A stretch of DNA of 53,445 nucleotides from Gottfriedia luciferensis (GTDB lineage: Bacteria; Bacillota; Bacilli; Bacillales; Bacillaceae_G): assembly GCF_001712755.1 (NCBI RefSeq), contig NZ_MDKC01000016.1, positions 1-53,445 of the forward strand, written 5' to 3'. Below are positions 1 through 10,521 of the stretch, piece by piece (the stretch's first letter is position 1; each line of letters starts with the position of its first letter). The notes under the pieces were generated by a model. That model was given only the letters and a program-made list of their open reading frames with translations. It had not been told where the DNA came from and searched no databases. Both the position numbers and the translations under genes were made by a program.

Positions 1-62
1 CAGAGGTGGAAGCGTGGTGACACGTGGAGCTGACTGATACTAATCGGTCGAGGACTTAACTA
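1..62 (+). rRNA. 23S rRNA, 3' end (partial)
   Basis: The first ~62 bases match the conserved 3' end of Bacillus 23S rRNA, with the closing stretch ACTAATCGGTCGAGGACTTA. The gene begins outside the window. The spacer that follows holds a short helix (TTGAG 91-95 with CTCAA 110-114, GTAC 97-100 with GTAC 104-107) typical of the processing region ahead of 5S rRNA. The exact 3' end is uncertain by a few bases. Confidence 0.95.
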
Positions 63-120
63 ACAAGTTTGATAATGACATTATCTAGTTTTGAGGGTAC
101 GAAGTACAACTCAATACAAA

Positions 121-236
121 TCAGGTGATTATTGCGAAGAGGTCACACTCGTTCCCATACCGAACACGGCAGTTAAGCTCTTCAGCGTCGATGGTAGTTG
201 GGGGTTTCCCCCTGTGAGAGTAGAACGTCGCCTGGT
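121..236 (+). rRNA. rrf: 5S rRNA
   Basis: This is a complete 5S rRNA of about 116 bases containing the conserved core CCGAACACGGCAGTTAAGCT. The terminal helix forms between CAGGTGAT at the 5' end and GTCGCCTG at the 3' end, which sets the boundaries to within one or two bases. It lies about 60 bases after 23S rRNA as the last gene of an rRNA operon. In Bacillus the precursor is matured by RNase M5, whose gene (rnmV) lies at 13197-13751. Confidence 0.96.
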
Positions 237-240
237 AAAG

Positions 241-272
241 AAAAACATCAGCTATTAGGCTGATGTTTTTTT
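241..272 (+). terminator. Rho-independent terminator of the rRNA operon
   Basis: The arms ACATCAGC (245-252) and GCTGATGT (259-266) form an 8-bp hairpin with a 6-base loop. A run of T follows to position 272, directly after 5S rRNA. Confidence 0.9.
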
Positions 273-487
273 GTGTATGTAAATAAAAAAATTAAAGAAC
301 CAAAGTTAAATAATTTAAAACTTGACCAATGTATTTAATCAAAGCTAATTTCACTAGTACTTCACTTAAAGGCATTTGCTTTAAGTAGCAGTTCTTTTGA
401 GGTACTGGGTTTACTTATATATAGAGCACAGCACAGGCAGGCGAAGTAATCAAGAAAACAAGCGTTTGGCGAGTAATTAGAGTCAGA

Positions 488-514
488 GACTACAAATTTT
501 TGTAGTCCTTTTTT
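488..514 (+). terminator. Orphan Rho-independent terminator
   Basis: The hairpin GACTACAA (488-495) / TTGTAGTC (500-507) has a 4-base loop and is followed by CTTTTTT. No gene ends just upstream, so it would terminate an unannotated transcript or serve as a backup for rRNA read-through. Confidence 0.7.
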
Positions 515-641
515 AGTAGTTAGAAGGAACAAAAATAAGATCAAAGCAGGAAAGTAGTATCATGTTAGAAAAAAATATTTAAAATAGAGAGCACAAAATT
601 AGAACTATTTTCATATATTACAAAAAAATAGGCCTTAAATT

Positions 642-670
642 GTATAAAAAGTTTTTAATTTGCAAAACTA
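642..670 (+). promoter_or_regulatory. Likely sigma-F promoter of csfB
   Basis: GTATA (642-646) is followed after 14 bases by TGCAAAACTA (661-670). This matches nine of ten positions of the sigma-F -10 consensus GGNNANAMTW. It lies about 70 bases before csfB, a known sigma-F regulon gene in B. subtilis. The spacer is one base shorter than usual. Confidence 0.5.
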
Positions 671-737
671 AATAATAAACGAAATTGTTTAATCAATCGT
701 AAATTACACTGGAAAAACACTTAGAGGAGGAATAAAG

Positions 738-926
738 GTGAATGGTTTATCAAAATGTATAGTTTGTGAAGAGAAAAAGGAACATGGCATTCATATTATA
801 GAAGCATTTGTATGTGAAGAGTGTGAAAAGAAAATCGTAAAAACTGAAACAGACGCACCTATATACAATTCCTTTGTAGAGAAGTTAAGATGTATTAGTA
901 CGGTGAAAGAAGAAATTGCGAATTAG
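738..926 (+). CDS. csfB: Anti-sigma-G factor CsfB (Gin)
   Basis: This small 62-residue protein of the Gin/CsfB family inhibits sigma-G in the forespore until engulfment ends and also curbs sigma-E. Two cysteine pairs, C7/C10 and C26/C29, form the family's zinc-binding motif; the spacing and the GIH segment between the pairs match B. subtilis CsfB. The start is GTG at 738, with GAGGAGG (724-730) at 7-base spacing. It stands alone, with a likely sigma-F promoter upstream. The order 5S rRNA then csfB matches B. subtilis rrnA-csfB, but xpaC and yaaN, which follow it there, are absent. Confidence 0.9.
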   Translation: MNGLSKCIVCEEKKEHGIHIIEAFVCEECEKKIVKTETDAPIYNSFVEKLRCISTVKEEIAN

Positions 927-1267
927 AGATTAGCATAAGCGTAATAGACTAATAGTAGTAGTCTAATAAGTTTTTGTAAGTTAAAATAAGATATAAAGTG
1001 AAGGACCGATTTTATATACAGGTACCTCTGCCATAATTTATTACTGTTTTGTCACTCCTTAATGTGACTGGACCTTTAAGTAATGGAGAGAACTTGTAAA
1101 TATAATCGGTTTTTATATTGTCTATAAAATATTGGATTTTGAATTAGGTAGTTGTATTAAAATGTTGAAAAGTATGTTTGGAATGGTTAAATTAAAACCT
1201 AACTAAAAAATATACTAGTATAACGATACATACAAATAAATTGCGTAAATTAAAGGAAGAGTTATTG
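927..1267 (+). other. Gene-free stretch before the decarboxylase gene
   Basis: No protein gene is seen. A short helix, TAGACTA/TAGTCTA, lies just after csfB near 943-965 and is followed by AGTTTTT, which could be a weak terminator. A second small helix (GTCAC/GTGAC) lies near 1052-1070. I recognise no riboswitch class here. A weak sigma-A-like pair TTGGAT-17-TATTAA near 1132-1160 could drive the next operon. Confidence 0.4.
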
Positions 1268-2686
1268 ATGAATAAAATGCCATTACTAAATGCACTGAAA
1301 CAGTTTGTAAATCAAGAAACAATATCTCTACATGTTCCAGGTCATAAAAATGGAAAGCACAATTTTATAAATGAATTAGGATTACCAAATATATTAAATT
1401 ATGATGTGACAGAATTAAATGGCTTAGATGACTTACATTACCCTTCAGAGGTGATTAGTGAGGCTCAAAAATTGTTAGCGAACGTATACAAAGCAGAAGA
1501 AAGTTTCTTTTTAGTAAATGGCTCAACTGTGGGTAACCTAGCTGCAATTTTAGCGTTATGTGGTGAAAATGACGAAGTATTAGTACAACTCAATTGTCAT
1601 AAGTCAATTTTTCATGGTCTTTTACTTGCTGGAGCAAGACCTATATTCTTACCATTAGATATTGATGAAGAGTTAGGACAGCCACTTGGGGTAAACAGTG
1701 AGGAATCTATAAATGTAATAAAAAATTATCCGAAAGCAAAAGCAATCATTTTAACCAATCCTAATTACTATGGAATGTCTCAGAATTTAAAAAATATAAT
1801 TGAGTTCGCTCATAGTATGGAGATCCCAACAATCGTGGATGAGGCTCATGGAACACATTTTATAATCGGGGATCCCTTTCCAAATGATGCACTCTCTATG
1901 GGTGCCGATATTGTCATACAATCAGCGCATAAAACTTTGCCTGCAATGACAATGGGTTCTTATTTACATATAAAATCAAAATTTGTTTGCAAAGATAAAG
2001 TAAGAGAAATGCTGAGAATGCTACAAAGCAGCAGTCCCTCTTATCCAATTATGGCTTCCTTAGATTACGCAAGGAGTTTTGTCGAAACATTTTCTCACGA
2101 TAAGGTGAAAATACTTCAAAAGAAAATTGCCGAATTTATTAAAGAAGTTAATGATTTATCTAGTATACAAACTGTTACATCAAGTCGAATAAACTATACA
2201 CAAGATTTACTAAAAGTAATCGTAAAAAGTAAAAAAGGTCATACCGGTAAGCAATTACAGGAAATATTTGAAAATGAGGGAGTCTATTCTGAACTATCAG
2301 ATTGGGGACATGTGCTGTTCATCCTTCCGCTAGATGAAAGAATGGATTTTAATGACCTTGTTAATCGTATAAAAAAAGCAACTGAATCTATGACTTATAT
2401 TGAAAATAAACAACCTAAGCTTAATATACCTAACTTCACGAGTACAGTTTTACATAGTTACGCTGACTTAAAGAAAAAGAGGAAGTTGGTAAAAGATTTG
2501 GCAGATTCGGTAGGAGAAATCTCTGCAGAAAATATAGTGCCTTATCCACCAGGAATTCCTATTTTACTAAAGGGTGAACTAGTTACTACTAAGCATGTTG
2601 ATTATATTCATGATGTATATCAATATGGAATGACGATTCAAAATTTGATTGAAGATAAAAATTTACAAATTGAAGTATTGATTTAG
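1268..2686 (+). CDS. yaaO: Orn/Lys/Arg decarboxylase family protein (YaaO/SpeA-like)
   Basis: This 472-residue enzyme is a PLP-dependent fold-type I decarboxylase of the family that includes arginine decarboxylase SpeA and lysine/ornithine decarboxylases. Such enzymes release CO2 from a basic amino acid to make agmatine, cadaverine or putrescine. The PLP-binding lysine is K222 in the motif SAHKTLPAMTMGS. The N-terminal PGHKNGK segment and the DEAHGTH motif are also typical. The chosen start is ATG 1268 with AAAGGAAGA just upstream; a TTG nine codons earlier lacks a good binding site. The stop codon lies inside the tmk ribosome binding site, so the two genes are cotranscribed. Its place before tmk matches B. 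subtilis yaaO. The substrate cannot be read from the sequence. Confidence 0.88.
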   Translation: MNKMPLLNALKQFVNQETISLHVPGHKNGKHNFINELGLPNILNYDVTELNGLDDLHYPSEVISEAQKLLANVYKAEESFFLVNGSTVGNLAAILALCGENDEVLVQLNCHKSIFHGLLLAGARPIFLPLDIDEELGQPLGVNSEESINVIKNYPKAKAIILTNPNYYGMSQNLKNIIEFAHSMEIPTIVDEAHGTHFIIGDPFPNDALSMGADIVIQSAHKTLPAMTMGSYLHIKSKFVCKDKVREMLRMLQSSSPSYPIMASLDYARSFVETFSHDKVKILQKKIAEFIKEVNDLSSIQTVTSSRINYTQDLLKVIVKSKKGHTGKQLQEIFENEGVYSELSDWGHVLFILPLDERMDFNDLVNRIKKATESMTYIENKQPKLNIPNFTSTVLHSYADLKKKRKLVKDLADSVGEISAENIVPYPPGIPILLKGELVTTKHVDYIHDVYQYGMTIQNLIEDKNLQIEVLI

Positions 2687-2698
2687 GAGGAAACACAC

Positions 2699-3331
2699 TT
2701 GAAATCTTTATTCATAACATTCGAAGGACCAGAGGGTGCAGGGAAAACAACAATTATAAATATGATATCAGAAGAACTTCGTAAAAGAAGTGTAAATTTT
2801 ATATCCACTCGAGAACCAGGTGGGATACGGATCGCTGAAAGTATAAGAAATATTATATTAGACACAGAGAATATTGAAATGGACAAGCGTACGGAGGCGC
2901 TACTTTATGCTGCAGCAAGGAGACAGCATTTAGCAGAGAAAGTAATCCCTGCATTGGCAGAAGGAAAAATTGTGTTGTGTGATCGATTTGTAGATAGCTC
3001 GCTTGCATATCAAGGTGTCGGTAGAGGGATTGGAATAGATGAAATTTATAATATCAATCAATTTGCAATCGATGGATTAATGCCCGATTTAACAATTTAC
3101 TTTGAGTTAGACCCTAAAGTTGGGTTAAATAGAGTTCACCAAGCAGATGAGAGAGAAATCAATCGACTTGATTTAGAAGAACTAGATTTTCATTTAAAAG
3201 TTCAAAGTGGATATGCCGAAATTATGAAGAGAGAGCCATGGCGCTTTAAACGAATTGATGCATCAAACGAGGTCGCTCAAGTATTTAATGATACATTGAA
3301 AGTGATTTTAGAAAAAATAGAAGAAATTTAA
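2699..3331 (+). CDS. tmk: Thymidylate kinase
   Basis: This 210-residue protein phosphorylates dTMP to dTDP with ATP in the dTTP pathway. It shows the P-loop GPEGAGKT (residues 10-17), the TREPGG motif, and [12 protein letters not shown], which holds the family DR motif. The length is typical of bacterial Tmk. The start is TTG 2699 with TAGGAGG (2684-2690) at 8-base spacing; no ATG is available near the conserved N-terminus. It forms an operon with the upstream decarboxylase. In B. subtilis darA (yaaQ) and yaaR follow tmk, but here the next gene is holB, 211 bases away with its own likely promoter. Confidence 0.96.
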   Translation: MKSLFITFEGPEGAGKTTIINMISEELRKRSVNFISTREPGGIRIAESIRNIILDTENIEMDKRTEALLYAAARRQHLAEKVIPALAEGKIVLCDRFVDSSLAYQGVGRGIGIDEIYNINQFAIDGLMPDLTIYFELDPKVGLNRVHQADEREINRLDLEELDFHLKVQSGYAEIMKREPWRFKRIDASNEVAQVFNDTLKVILEKIEEI

Positions 3332-3374
3332 TTATATACAAAACTTGATTACATGAACAATAACATGACGGAAC

Positions 3375-3383
3375 TGGTATAAT
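3375..3383 (+). promoter_or_regulatory. Extended -10 sigma-A promoter before holB
   Basis: TGGTATAAT contains the extended TGn motif and a perfect TATAAT (3378-3383). No clear -35 hexamer lies 17 bases upstream. It sits 160 bases before holB and would give the holB operon independent expression from tmk. Confidence 0.55.
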
Positions 3384-3542
3384 AGAAGTAGGAATCTATT
3401 CGGAACTTAACTAAAAATTACTTGCATCAATAGAAAATTGTAGGCTAAAAGTTAGCCTGAAGTAATTGGTAAAACGATTAAAAAAAAACGATCCAATTTA
3501 AAAATATCATTGATTAATTTATAGATATGAGTAGGTGTAAAC

Positions 3543-4538
3543 ATGAAAACATCTTGGGAGAAACTAAGCGAGCGTCAACCAGTTGCCACAAAAATGTTAA
3601 AAAATGCAGTAATTAAGAACAGGGTAGCTCATGCTTACTTATTTGAAGGCCCAAGAGGAACTGGTAAACGCGAACTTGCATTATACTACACAAAAGTATT
3701 ACTATGTGAGAATGTAAGTGGCGCTACACCTTGTGGAACTTGTCGTAATTGTAAGCGTGTCGATTCGGGTAATCACCCAAATGTTTATGTAATTGAGCCG
3801 GAAGAAGCCTCAATAAAGAAACATCAAATTCAACAATTACAAGAAGAATTCTCTAAAACAGCTGTTGAATCGAATCGAAAAATTTATATAATAGACCATG
3901 CTGATCGAATGACGACAAATGCAGCTAATTCTTTATTGAAATTTTTGGAAGAACCGGTCTCGATTACAACTGCATTTTTATTAACTGAACAAGTACAACA
4001 AATTTTGCCAACGATACAATCTCGCTGTCAATCAATCCATTTTAATCCATTACCAACAAAATACTTTGAAGAACATCTAGTTAATATAGAGCTCCAATCA
4101 AACTTAGTACCATTATTAGCAAGATTAACAAATAGTGAGGCAGTTGCACTTCAAATTGCTGAAGAAGAATGGTTTGCACAAGCTAGAGATTTAGTGATAG
4201 AATTATATGAAGCATTATTAACAACAAAAAAAGATAGTCTTCTAGTCATACAACAAAATGTTTCTCGTCATTTTGATACGAAGGAACAGTTACAAATGAT
4301 GCTTGATATGCTTGTATTAGCCTTTAAAGATATGCTATATATATATGCTGAGCAAGATCAAAATGTTGTTTTTAAAAATGAAGAACCATTAATGAGACAA
4401 GCATTAAATCGTATTTCATTAGAGAAAGTAACCACTTGTTTAGAAATCATCCTTTTTGCTAAAAAGCGATTAACATCAAACGCAAATATGTTAATGGTTT
4501 TAGAGCAAATGATAATAGAGCTACAGGAGGGATTGTAG
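3543..4538 (+). CDS. holB: DNA polymerase III subunit delta'
   Basis: This 331-residue clamp-loader subunit belongs to the AAA+ family. The P-loop-like GPRGTGKR (36-43) lacks the usual Thr/Ser after the lysine, as expected for delta', which does not hydrolyse ATP. A zinc knuckle follows with Cys at 55, 64, 67 and 70. The LLKFLEEP and SRC motifs (IQSRCQS) are also present. ATG 3543 has only a weak AGGTG binding site. It is the first gene of a run with ricT and yabA, separated by 3 and 12 bases. Confidence 0.95.
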   Translation: MKTSWEKLSERQPVATKMLKNAVIKNRVAHAYLFEGPRGTGKRELALYYTKVLLCENVSGATPCGTCRNCKRVDSGNHPNVYVIEPEEASIKKHQIQQLQEEFSKTAVESNRKIYIIDHADRMTTNAANSLLKFLEEPVSITTAFLLTEQVQQILPTIQSRCQSIHFNPLPTKYFEEHLVNIELQSNLVPLLARLTNSEAVALQIAEEEWFAQARDLVIELYEALLTTKKDSLLVIQQNVSRHFDTKEQLQMMLDMLVLAFKDMLYIYAEQDQNVVFKNEEPLMRQALNRISLEKVTTCLEIILFAKKRLTSNANMLMVLEQMIIELQEGL

Positions 4539-4541
4539 ATT

Positions 4542-5369
4542 GTGTACGAAGTAGTCGGAGTACGTTTTAAAAAAGCTGGTAAAATCTATTATTTCGACCC
4601 AAATGGATTAGCAATCCCTAAAGATACTTTTGTCATCGTTGAGACGGTGAGAGGGATTGAATTTGGAAAAGTAGTTGTACCGAATAAAAAGGTCGGAGAA
4701 AATGACGTAGTCCTTCCGTTAAAAAAAGTCATGCGATTAGCTGATGAGCATGATCGTATGATTGTTGAAGAGAATAAACAATCAGCTAAAGAAGCTTATG
4801 AAGTTTGTTCTAGTAAAGTTATGCAACATGAACTAGATATGAAATTAGTTGATGTCGAATATACATTTGACCGAAATAAAGTCATCTTTTATTTTACAGC
4901 AGATGGTAGAATAGACTTTAGGGAATTAGTAAAGGATTTAGCTGCAGTATTCCGTACTCGAATAGAATTAAGACAAATAGGAGTACGTGATGAAGCTAAA
5001 ATGCTCGGTGGGATTGGGCCTTGCGGTAGAATGTTATGTTGTTCAACGTTCTTAGGTGATTTTGAACCAGTATCCATTAAAATGGCTAAAGATCAAAACC
5101 TTTCTCTTAACCCGGCGAAAATTTCAGGACTTTGTGGCCGATTAATGTGCTGCTTAAAATATGAAAATGACGAGTATGAGGCTGCAAAAGAACAACTTCC
5201 AGACTTAGAGGATATCATCAAGACAGCAGAAGGTCCTGGAAGAGTAATAGGATTGAACATCTTAGAACGAGTTATTCAGGTAGAATTGATCAAAAAAGAA
5301 CGCGTTGTGGAGTATACCCTAGATGATTTAATTCACGAGGGAGTCGTGTCAATACAAACCACAGATTAA
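4542..5369 (+). CDS. ricT: RicT (YaaT), PSP1-domain regulator of RNA processing
   Basis: This 275-residue PSP1-domain protein is RicT, which in B. subtilis joins RicA (YmcA) and RicF (YlbF) in a complex that steers RNase Y and affects sporulation, competence and biofilm formation. It carries the cysteine-rich region with CGRMLCC and CGRLMCC, implicated in iron-sulphur binding in this family. The GTG start at 4542 follows AGGAGGG (4525-4531) and gives the conserved N-terminus MYEVVGVRFKKAGKIYYF. The holB stop lies 3 bases upstream, so the genes are probably translationally coupled. It was formerly called a stage 0 sporulation protein. Confidence 0.94.
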   Translation: MYEVVGVRFKKAGKIYYFDPNGLAIPKDTFVIVETVRGIEFGKVVVPNKKVGENDVVLPLKKVMRLADEHDRMIVEENKQSAKEAYEVCSSKVMQHELDMKLVDVEYTFDRNKVIFYFTADGRIDFRELVKDLAAVFRTRIELRQIGVRDEAKMLGGIGPCGRMLCCSTFLGDFEPVSIKMAKDQNLSLNPAKISGLCGRLMCCLKYENDEYEAAKEQLPDLEDIIKTAEGPGRVIGLNILERVIQVELIKKERVVEYTLDDLIHEGVVSIQTTD

Positions 5370-5381
5370 GAGGTGGTAAGA

Positions 5382-5741
5382 TTGGACAAGAAGAATATAT
5401 TCTTATCTCTTTCCAATATGGAAGAACAAATTCAAGATTTATCAACACAGCTTAGTGATTTAAAACAATATATCGCTGAGCTACTAGAAGAAAATCACTA
5501 TACGAAAATTGAGAATGATCACTTACGAGAAAGATTAGGTCTAAATAAACGTATAGAAGAAAAAGAACAAATAAAAGACTCAAAGAAGAAAAAGGTACAA
5601 AAGGATAAGGATCTTGGGGAAGGCTATGATAATTTAGCAAGATTGTACCAAGAAGGTTTCCATATTTGTAATCTACATTATGGAAGCGTACGTCATGGTG
5701 AGGACTGTCTGTTTTGTTTATCCTTCTTTGATAAAAAGTAA
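5382..5741 (+). CDS. yabA: Replication initiation control protein YabA
   Basis: This 119-residue protein is YabA, which in B. subtilis binds DnaA and the sliding clamp DnaN and restrains re-initiation. The N-terminal half is a heptad-rich coiled coil (about residues 7-60) for tetramerisation. The C-terminal zinc module has H94, C96, C109 and C112. The linker is Lys/Glu-rich. I chose TTG 5382, with AGAGGTGG (5369-5376) upstream, over GTG 5373, because this gives MDKKNIF, matching the family N-terminus (MDKKELF in B. subtilis). It is the last gene of the holB run. Confidence 0.93.
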   Translation: MDKKNIFLSLSNMEEQIQDLSTQLSDLKQYIAELLEENHYTKIENDHLRERLGLNKRIEEKEQIKDSKKKKVQKDKDLGEGYDNLARLYQEGFHICNLHYGSVRHGEDCLFCLSFFDKK

Positions 5742-5750
5742 AGTAATGGT

Positions 5751-5894
5751 AGGCTATTCCGGAAGAAGCGAGCGATTACCTTTTTAGAAAACAGCTTTTA
5801 AATAAGCTGTTTAAAAAGGTAAAGCGCGCAGGTTCCAAATGGAATAGCTTCTTTTTATGCATTGCTAGTTAATTGTTATACAATTAGGCAATGC
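5751..5894 (+). other. Structured intergenic element, two hairpins
   Basis: A long nested hairpin fills 5751-5850: a 10-bp outer stem (5751-5760 with 5841-5850), a 9-bp middle stem (5777-5785 with 5813-5821) and a 9-bp inner stem (5789-5797 with 5804-5812). A T-rich tail, CTTTTTATG, follows. A second hairpin, GCATTGC (5859-5865) / GCAATGC (5888-5894), encloses AATTGT/ACAATT. The first probably acts as the yabA terminator but is much larger than needed, so it may be a small palindromic repeat. Confidence 0.6.
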
Positions 5895-5933
5895 TAAAAG
5901 ATAATATTGGTATGAATTTGAAAGGAACTAATT

Positions 5934-6671
5934 ATGCTTAAAGGTGACGAACGCTTAGATTACTTATTAACCGATGATATGAGGATTATTCAAAGTCCAT
6001 CCGTTTTTTCATTTTCATTAGATGCAGTTCTTTTATCTAATTTTACATATGTCCCGATCCAAAAAGGTACAATTGTTGATTTATGCTCTGGAAATGGAGT
6101 TATTCCATTGATGCTTCACCGAAGATCTAAAGCAAATATATTCGGTGTAGAAATACAAGAGCGACTGTATGATATGGCTAAAAGAAGCGTTGAATACAAC
6201 AAGTTAGATGAAAAAATATCAATGATTCATGACGATTTAAAAAATGCACCAGATAAAATAGGTAGAGAATTTGTAGATGTTGTTACGTGTAATCCACCAT
6301 ACTTTCAAGATATTCCCACTTCTGAACAGAATATGAATGAGCATTATGCAATAGCGAGACATGAGATTAAAACGAATTTAGAAGAAGTAATCAATGCAAG
6401 TAAACAACTTTTAAAGCATGGTGGAAAATTGGCGATGGTTCATCGTCCAGGGCGTATGTTGGATATTGTTACAACAATGCGCAAACATGGTATTGAGCCG
6501 AAAAGAATTCAGTTTGTTTATCCAAAAATGGGTAAGGAAGCAAATACACTTCTAATTGAAGGTATTAAAGGTGGGAAGGCTGACCTTAAAATTTTGCCTC
6601 CTATCTACGTATATGAGGAAAATAACGAGTATACGGCTGAGTTAAAGGAAATTCTATATGGAAGATCATAA
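5934..6671 (+). CDS. trmN6: tRNA1(Val) adenine-37 N6-methyltransferase family protein (YabB)
   Basis: This 245-residue Rossmann-fold methyltransferase has an S-adenosylmethionine-binding segment ([14 protein letters not shown], about residues 44-57) and the catalytic NPPY motif of N6-adenine methyltransferases (CNPPYFQ). The TrmN6 family methylates A37 of tRNA-Val; B. subtilis yabB is the positional counterpart. ATG 5934 has a GAAAGGAA binding site. It overlaps yazA by 14 bases, and yazA overlaps rsmI by 8, so the three form a compact operon. Confidence 0.88.
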   Translation: MLKGDERLDYLLTDDMRIIQSPSVFSFSLDAVLLSNFTYVPIQKGTIVDLCSGNGVIPLMLHRRSKANIFGVEIQERLYDMAKRSVEYNKLDEKISMIHDDLKNAPDKIGREFVDVVTCNPPYFQDIPTSEQNMNEHYAIARHEIKTNLEEVINASKQLLKHGGKLAMVHRPGRMLDIVTTMRKHGIEPKRIQFVYPKMGKEANTLLIEGIKGGKADLKILPPIYVYEENNEYTAELKEILYGRS

Positions 6672-6924
6672 ACACTATTTATACGTGCTAGAATGTTCAG
6701 ATACAACTTTCTATGCAGGATATACAACAAATATTGAACGTAGAGTAAAACAACACAACGATGGAAAGGGTGCAAAATATACAAGGGGTAGGACACCTGT
6801 AAATTGTATATTTTTTGAGGAGTACCCAACCAAAAGAGAAGCGATGCAAGCGGAATACGCTTTTAAGCAATTATCAAGAGAAAACAAAGAACGATATATG
6901 AGAGGAGGAACTGGTAATGATTAA
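6658..6924 (+). CDS. yazA: GIY-YIG domain protein YazA
   Basis: This 88-residue single-domain protein belongs to the small GIY-YIG nuclease-like family (UPF0213). The degenerate GIY and YIG elements are YLYVLECS and FYAGYT, followed by the conserved arginine/histidine region ERRVKQHN and a KYTRGRTP segment. Free-standing members are widespread in Firmicutes, and their role is not established. The start lies within the end of trmN6, implying translational coupling. Confidence 0.88.
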   Translation: MEDHKHYLYVLECSDTTFYAGYTTNIERRVKQHNDGKGAKYTRGRTPVNCIFFEEYPTKREAMQAEYAFKQLSRENKERYMRGGTGND

Positions 6925-7795
6925 AAGTCAAAAGAGCTTCTTAAATGAGGAATTAGGCTGTCTTTATTTAATACCAACCCCTATTGGTAACTTAGAAGAT
7001 ATGACGTTTAGAGCGGTACGAATACTAAAAGAAGTAGATTATATTGCGGCGGAGGATACTCGTAACACGAAAAAGCTGTGTAATCACTTCGAAATACAAA
7101 CGCCATTAGTGAGTTATCATGAGCATAATAAAGAAAAAGCAGGATTAAAGCTTGTAGAAGACTTGAAACGAGGATTAAAAGTTGGATTAGTAAGTGATGC
7201 AGGAATGCCATGTATAAATGACCCAGGTTATGAGCTTGTAAAACTTTGTTTAGAAGAAGGTATTTCTGTCGTTCCTTTGCCAGGTGCAAATGCTGCCTTA
7301 ACATCTTTAATATCATCTGGACTGCCTACTGATTCGTTTTTATACATAGGATTCTTGTCACGTCAAAAGAAAGATAAGAAGAAGCAATTAGAACCGTTAA
7401 AGGGACAACGTAGTACAGTCATTTTATATGAGTCTCCACACCGTTTAAAAGAAACGTTACACGTTATTCTTGAAGTATTAGGTGACAGACAAATTGTACT
7501 TTGTAGAGAATTAACAAAGAAGTTCGAAGAGTTTTTACGTGGGACAGTTAGTGATGCAATAGACTGGGCAACGAATGAAGAAGTACGTGGAGAGTTTGTA
7601 GTTGTTTTAGAAGGGGCATCTGAAGAAGATGTGAAAAACAATGAGGAGTGTTGGTGGCAGGAACTATCAATTAACCAACATGTCGATTGGTACATAAATG
7701 AAAAAAATGAAAAAAGTAAAGATGCAATAAAACTTGTTGCGAAGGATCGTTCATTAAATAAAAGGGACGTCTATGCGGAATATCACGAAATTTAA
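6917..7795 (+). CDS. rsmI: 16S rRNA 2'-O-methyltransferase RsmI (C1402)
   Basis: This 292-residue protein is of the tetrapyrrole methylase fold. RsmI methylates the ribose of C1402 in 16S rRNA. Diagnostic motifs are the N-terminal IPTPIGNLEDMTFRA, the AEDTRNTKKLC segment, VSDAGMPCINDPGYELV and VPLPGANA. ATG 6917 has AGAGGAGG (6901-6908) at 8 bases inside yazA. It is the last gene of this operon and is followed by abrB on the opposite strand. Confidence 0.95.
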   Translation: MIKSQKSFLNEELGCLYLIPTPIGNLEDMTFRAVRILKEVDYIAAEDTRNTKKLCNHFEIQTPLVSYHEHNKEKAGLKLVEDLKRGLKVGLVSDAGMPCINDPGYELVKLCLEEGISVVPLPGANAALTSLISSGLPTDSFLYIGFLSRQKKDKKKQLEPLKGQRSTVILYESPHRLKETLHVILEVLGDRQIVLCRELTKKFEEFLRGTVSDAIDWATNEEVRGEFVVVLEGASEEDVKNNEECWWQELSINQHVDWYINEKNEKSKDAIKLVAKDRSLNKRDVYAEYHEI

Positions 7796-7815
7796 TAAGG
7801 ATTAAAAATGAAGTT

Positions 7816-7894
7816 AGGCTGTCTTTTTATTTGTTATTCTCTATTCATTTTTTACTTGCTTTTATTTAGAGAATGCAATTAAAATAGGCAGCCT
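7816..7894. terminator. Shared convergent terminator of rsmI and abrB (probable)
   Basis: AGGCTGTCT (7816-7824) can pair with AGGCAGCCT (7886-7894), extended by a short A/T stretch. An inner stem, ATTCTCT (7836-7842) / AGAGAAT (7868-7874), lies inside. The T-run is on the abrB side (minus strand), so it best fits abrB termination, with some function for rsmI. Confidence 0.45.
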
Positions 7895-7901
7895 CTTCAA
7901 T

Positions 7902-8186
7902 TTAATTATTATCAGCTATAAATTGTTCAATCTCGAATTTTAGAAGCTCTGCGCCTTTTTTACTTAAAACAATTTTGCCATCAGCAACCTCAAGATTATT
8001 TTGAGAAATTTCTCCCGTCATCATACAAGTCATATTTGGTTCATACTTTTTTAGGATAATTCGATCATCCTGAACAAATATTTCAAGTGTGTCTCTTTCA
8101 GTGATATTTAGTGTTCTTCTTAGTTCAATTGGAATGACTACACGGCCAAGCTCGTCTACCTTACGGACAATTCCTGTAGATTTCAT
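7902..8186 (-). CDS. abrB: Transition-state regulator AbrB
   Basis: This 94-residue protein is AbrB, a homotetrameric DNA-binding repressor of post-exponential genes such as spoVG and spo0E. The N-terminal SpoVT-AbrB swapped-hairpin domain is nearly identical to B. subtilis over KSTGIVRKVDELGRVVIPIE. The cysteine in MTCMMTG (around residue 55) matches the conserved Cys54. The start is the ATG complementary to 8184-8186, with AGGAGG at 8-base spacing. It is the only minus-strand gene in the window. SpoVG, a classic AbrB target, lies 11 kb away. In B. subtilis abrB is repressed by Spo0A; I see no strong 0A box here. Confidence 0.96.
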   Translation of the reverse strand: MKSTGIVRKVDELGRVVIPIELRRTLNITERDTLEIFVQDDRIILKKYEPNMTCMMTGEISQNNLEVADGKIVLSKKGAELLKFEIEQFIADNN

Positions 8187-10466
<2,280 letters not shown>

Positions 10467-10474
10467 AGTTACTA

Positions 10475-10521
10475 AGAAAAGTATTTCGTGTAAAAACTAA
10501 CATGAAATACTTTTCTTTTTT
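10475..10521 (+). terminator. Rho-independent terminator of metG
   Basis: AGAAAAGTATTTCGTG (10475-10490) pairs with CATGAAATACTTTTCT (10501-10516) across a 10-base loop. A T-rich tail follows. Confidence 0.9.

Larger units (their letters stand above)
273..737 (+). other. Gene-free stretch with a possible small transcript
   Basis: No convincing protein gene lies here. Three elements are visible: a weak sigma-A-like promoter (TTGACC at 322-327, 16 bases, GCTAAT), a hairpin ACTTAAAG/CTTTAAGT at 364-386, and an intrinsic terminator at 488-514. Together they could define an untranslated RNA of about 150 nt. The promoter match is modest, so this is a suggestion only. The right part carries the likely csfB promoter. 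Confidence 0.3.

Noticed and set aside
362-544. A 60-codon minus-strand frame after the 5S rRNA
   Set aside because: It has no family resemblance and reads through a clear plus-strand intrinsic terminator hairpin. Its composition is that of AT-rich non-coding DNA.
927-1267. Lysine or other riboswitch before the decarboxylase gene
   Set aside because: The stretch has short helices, but none of the conserved lysine-riboswitch core or another class I know could be aligned.
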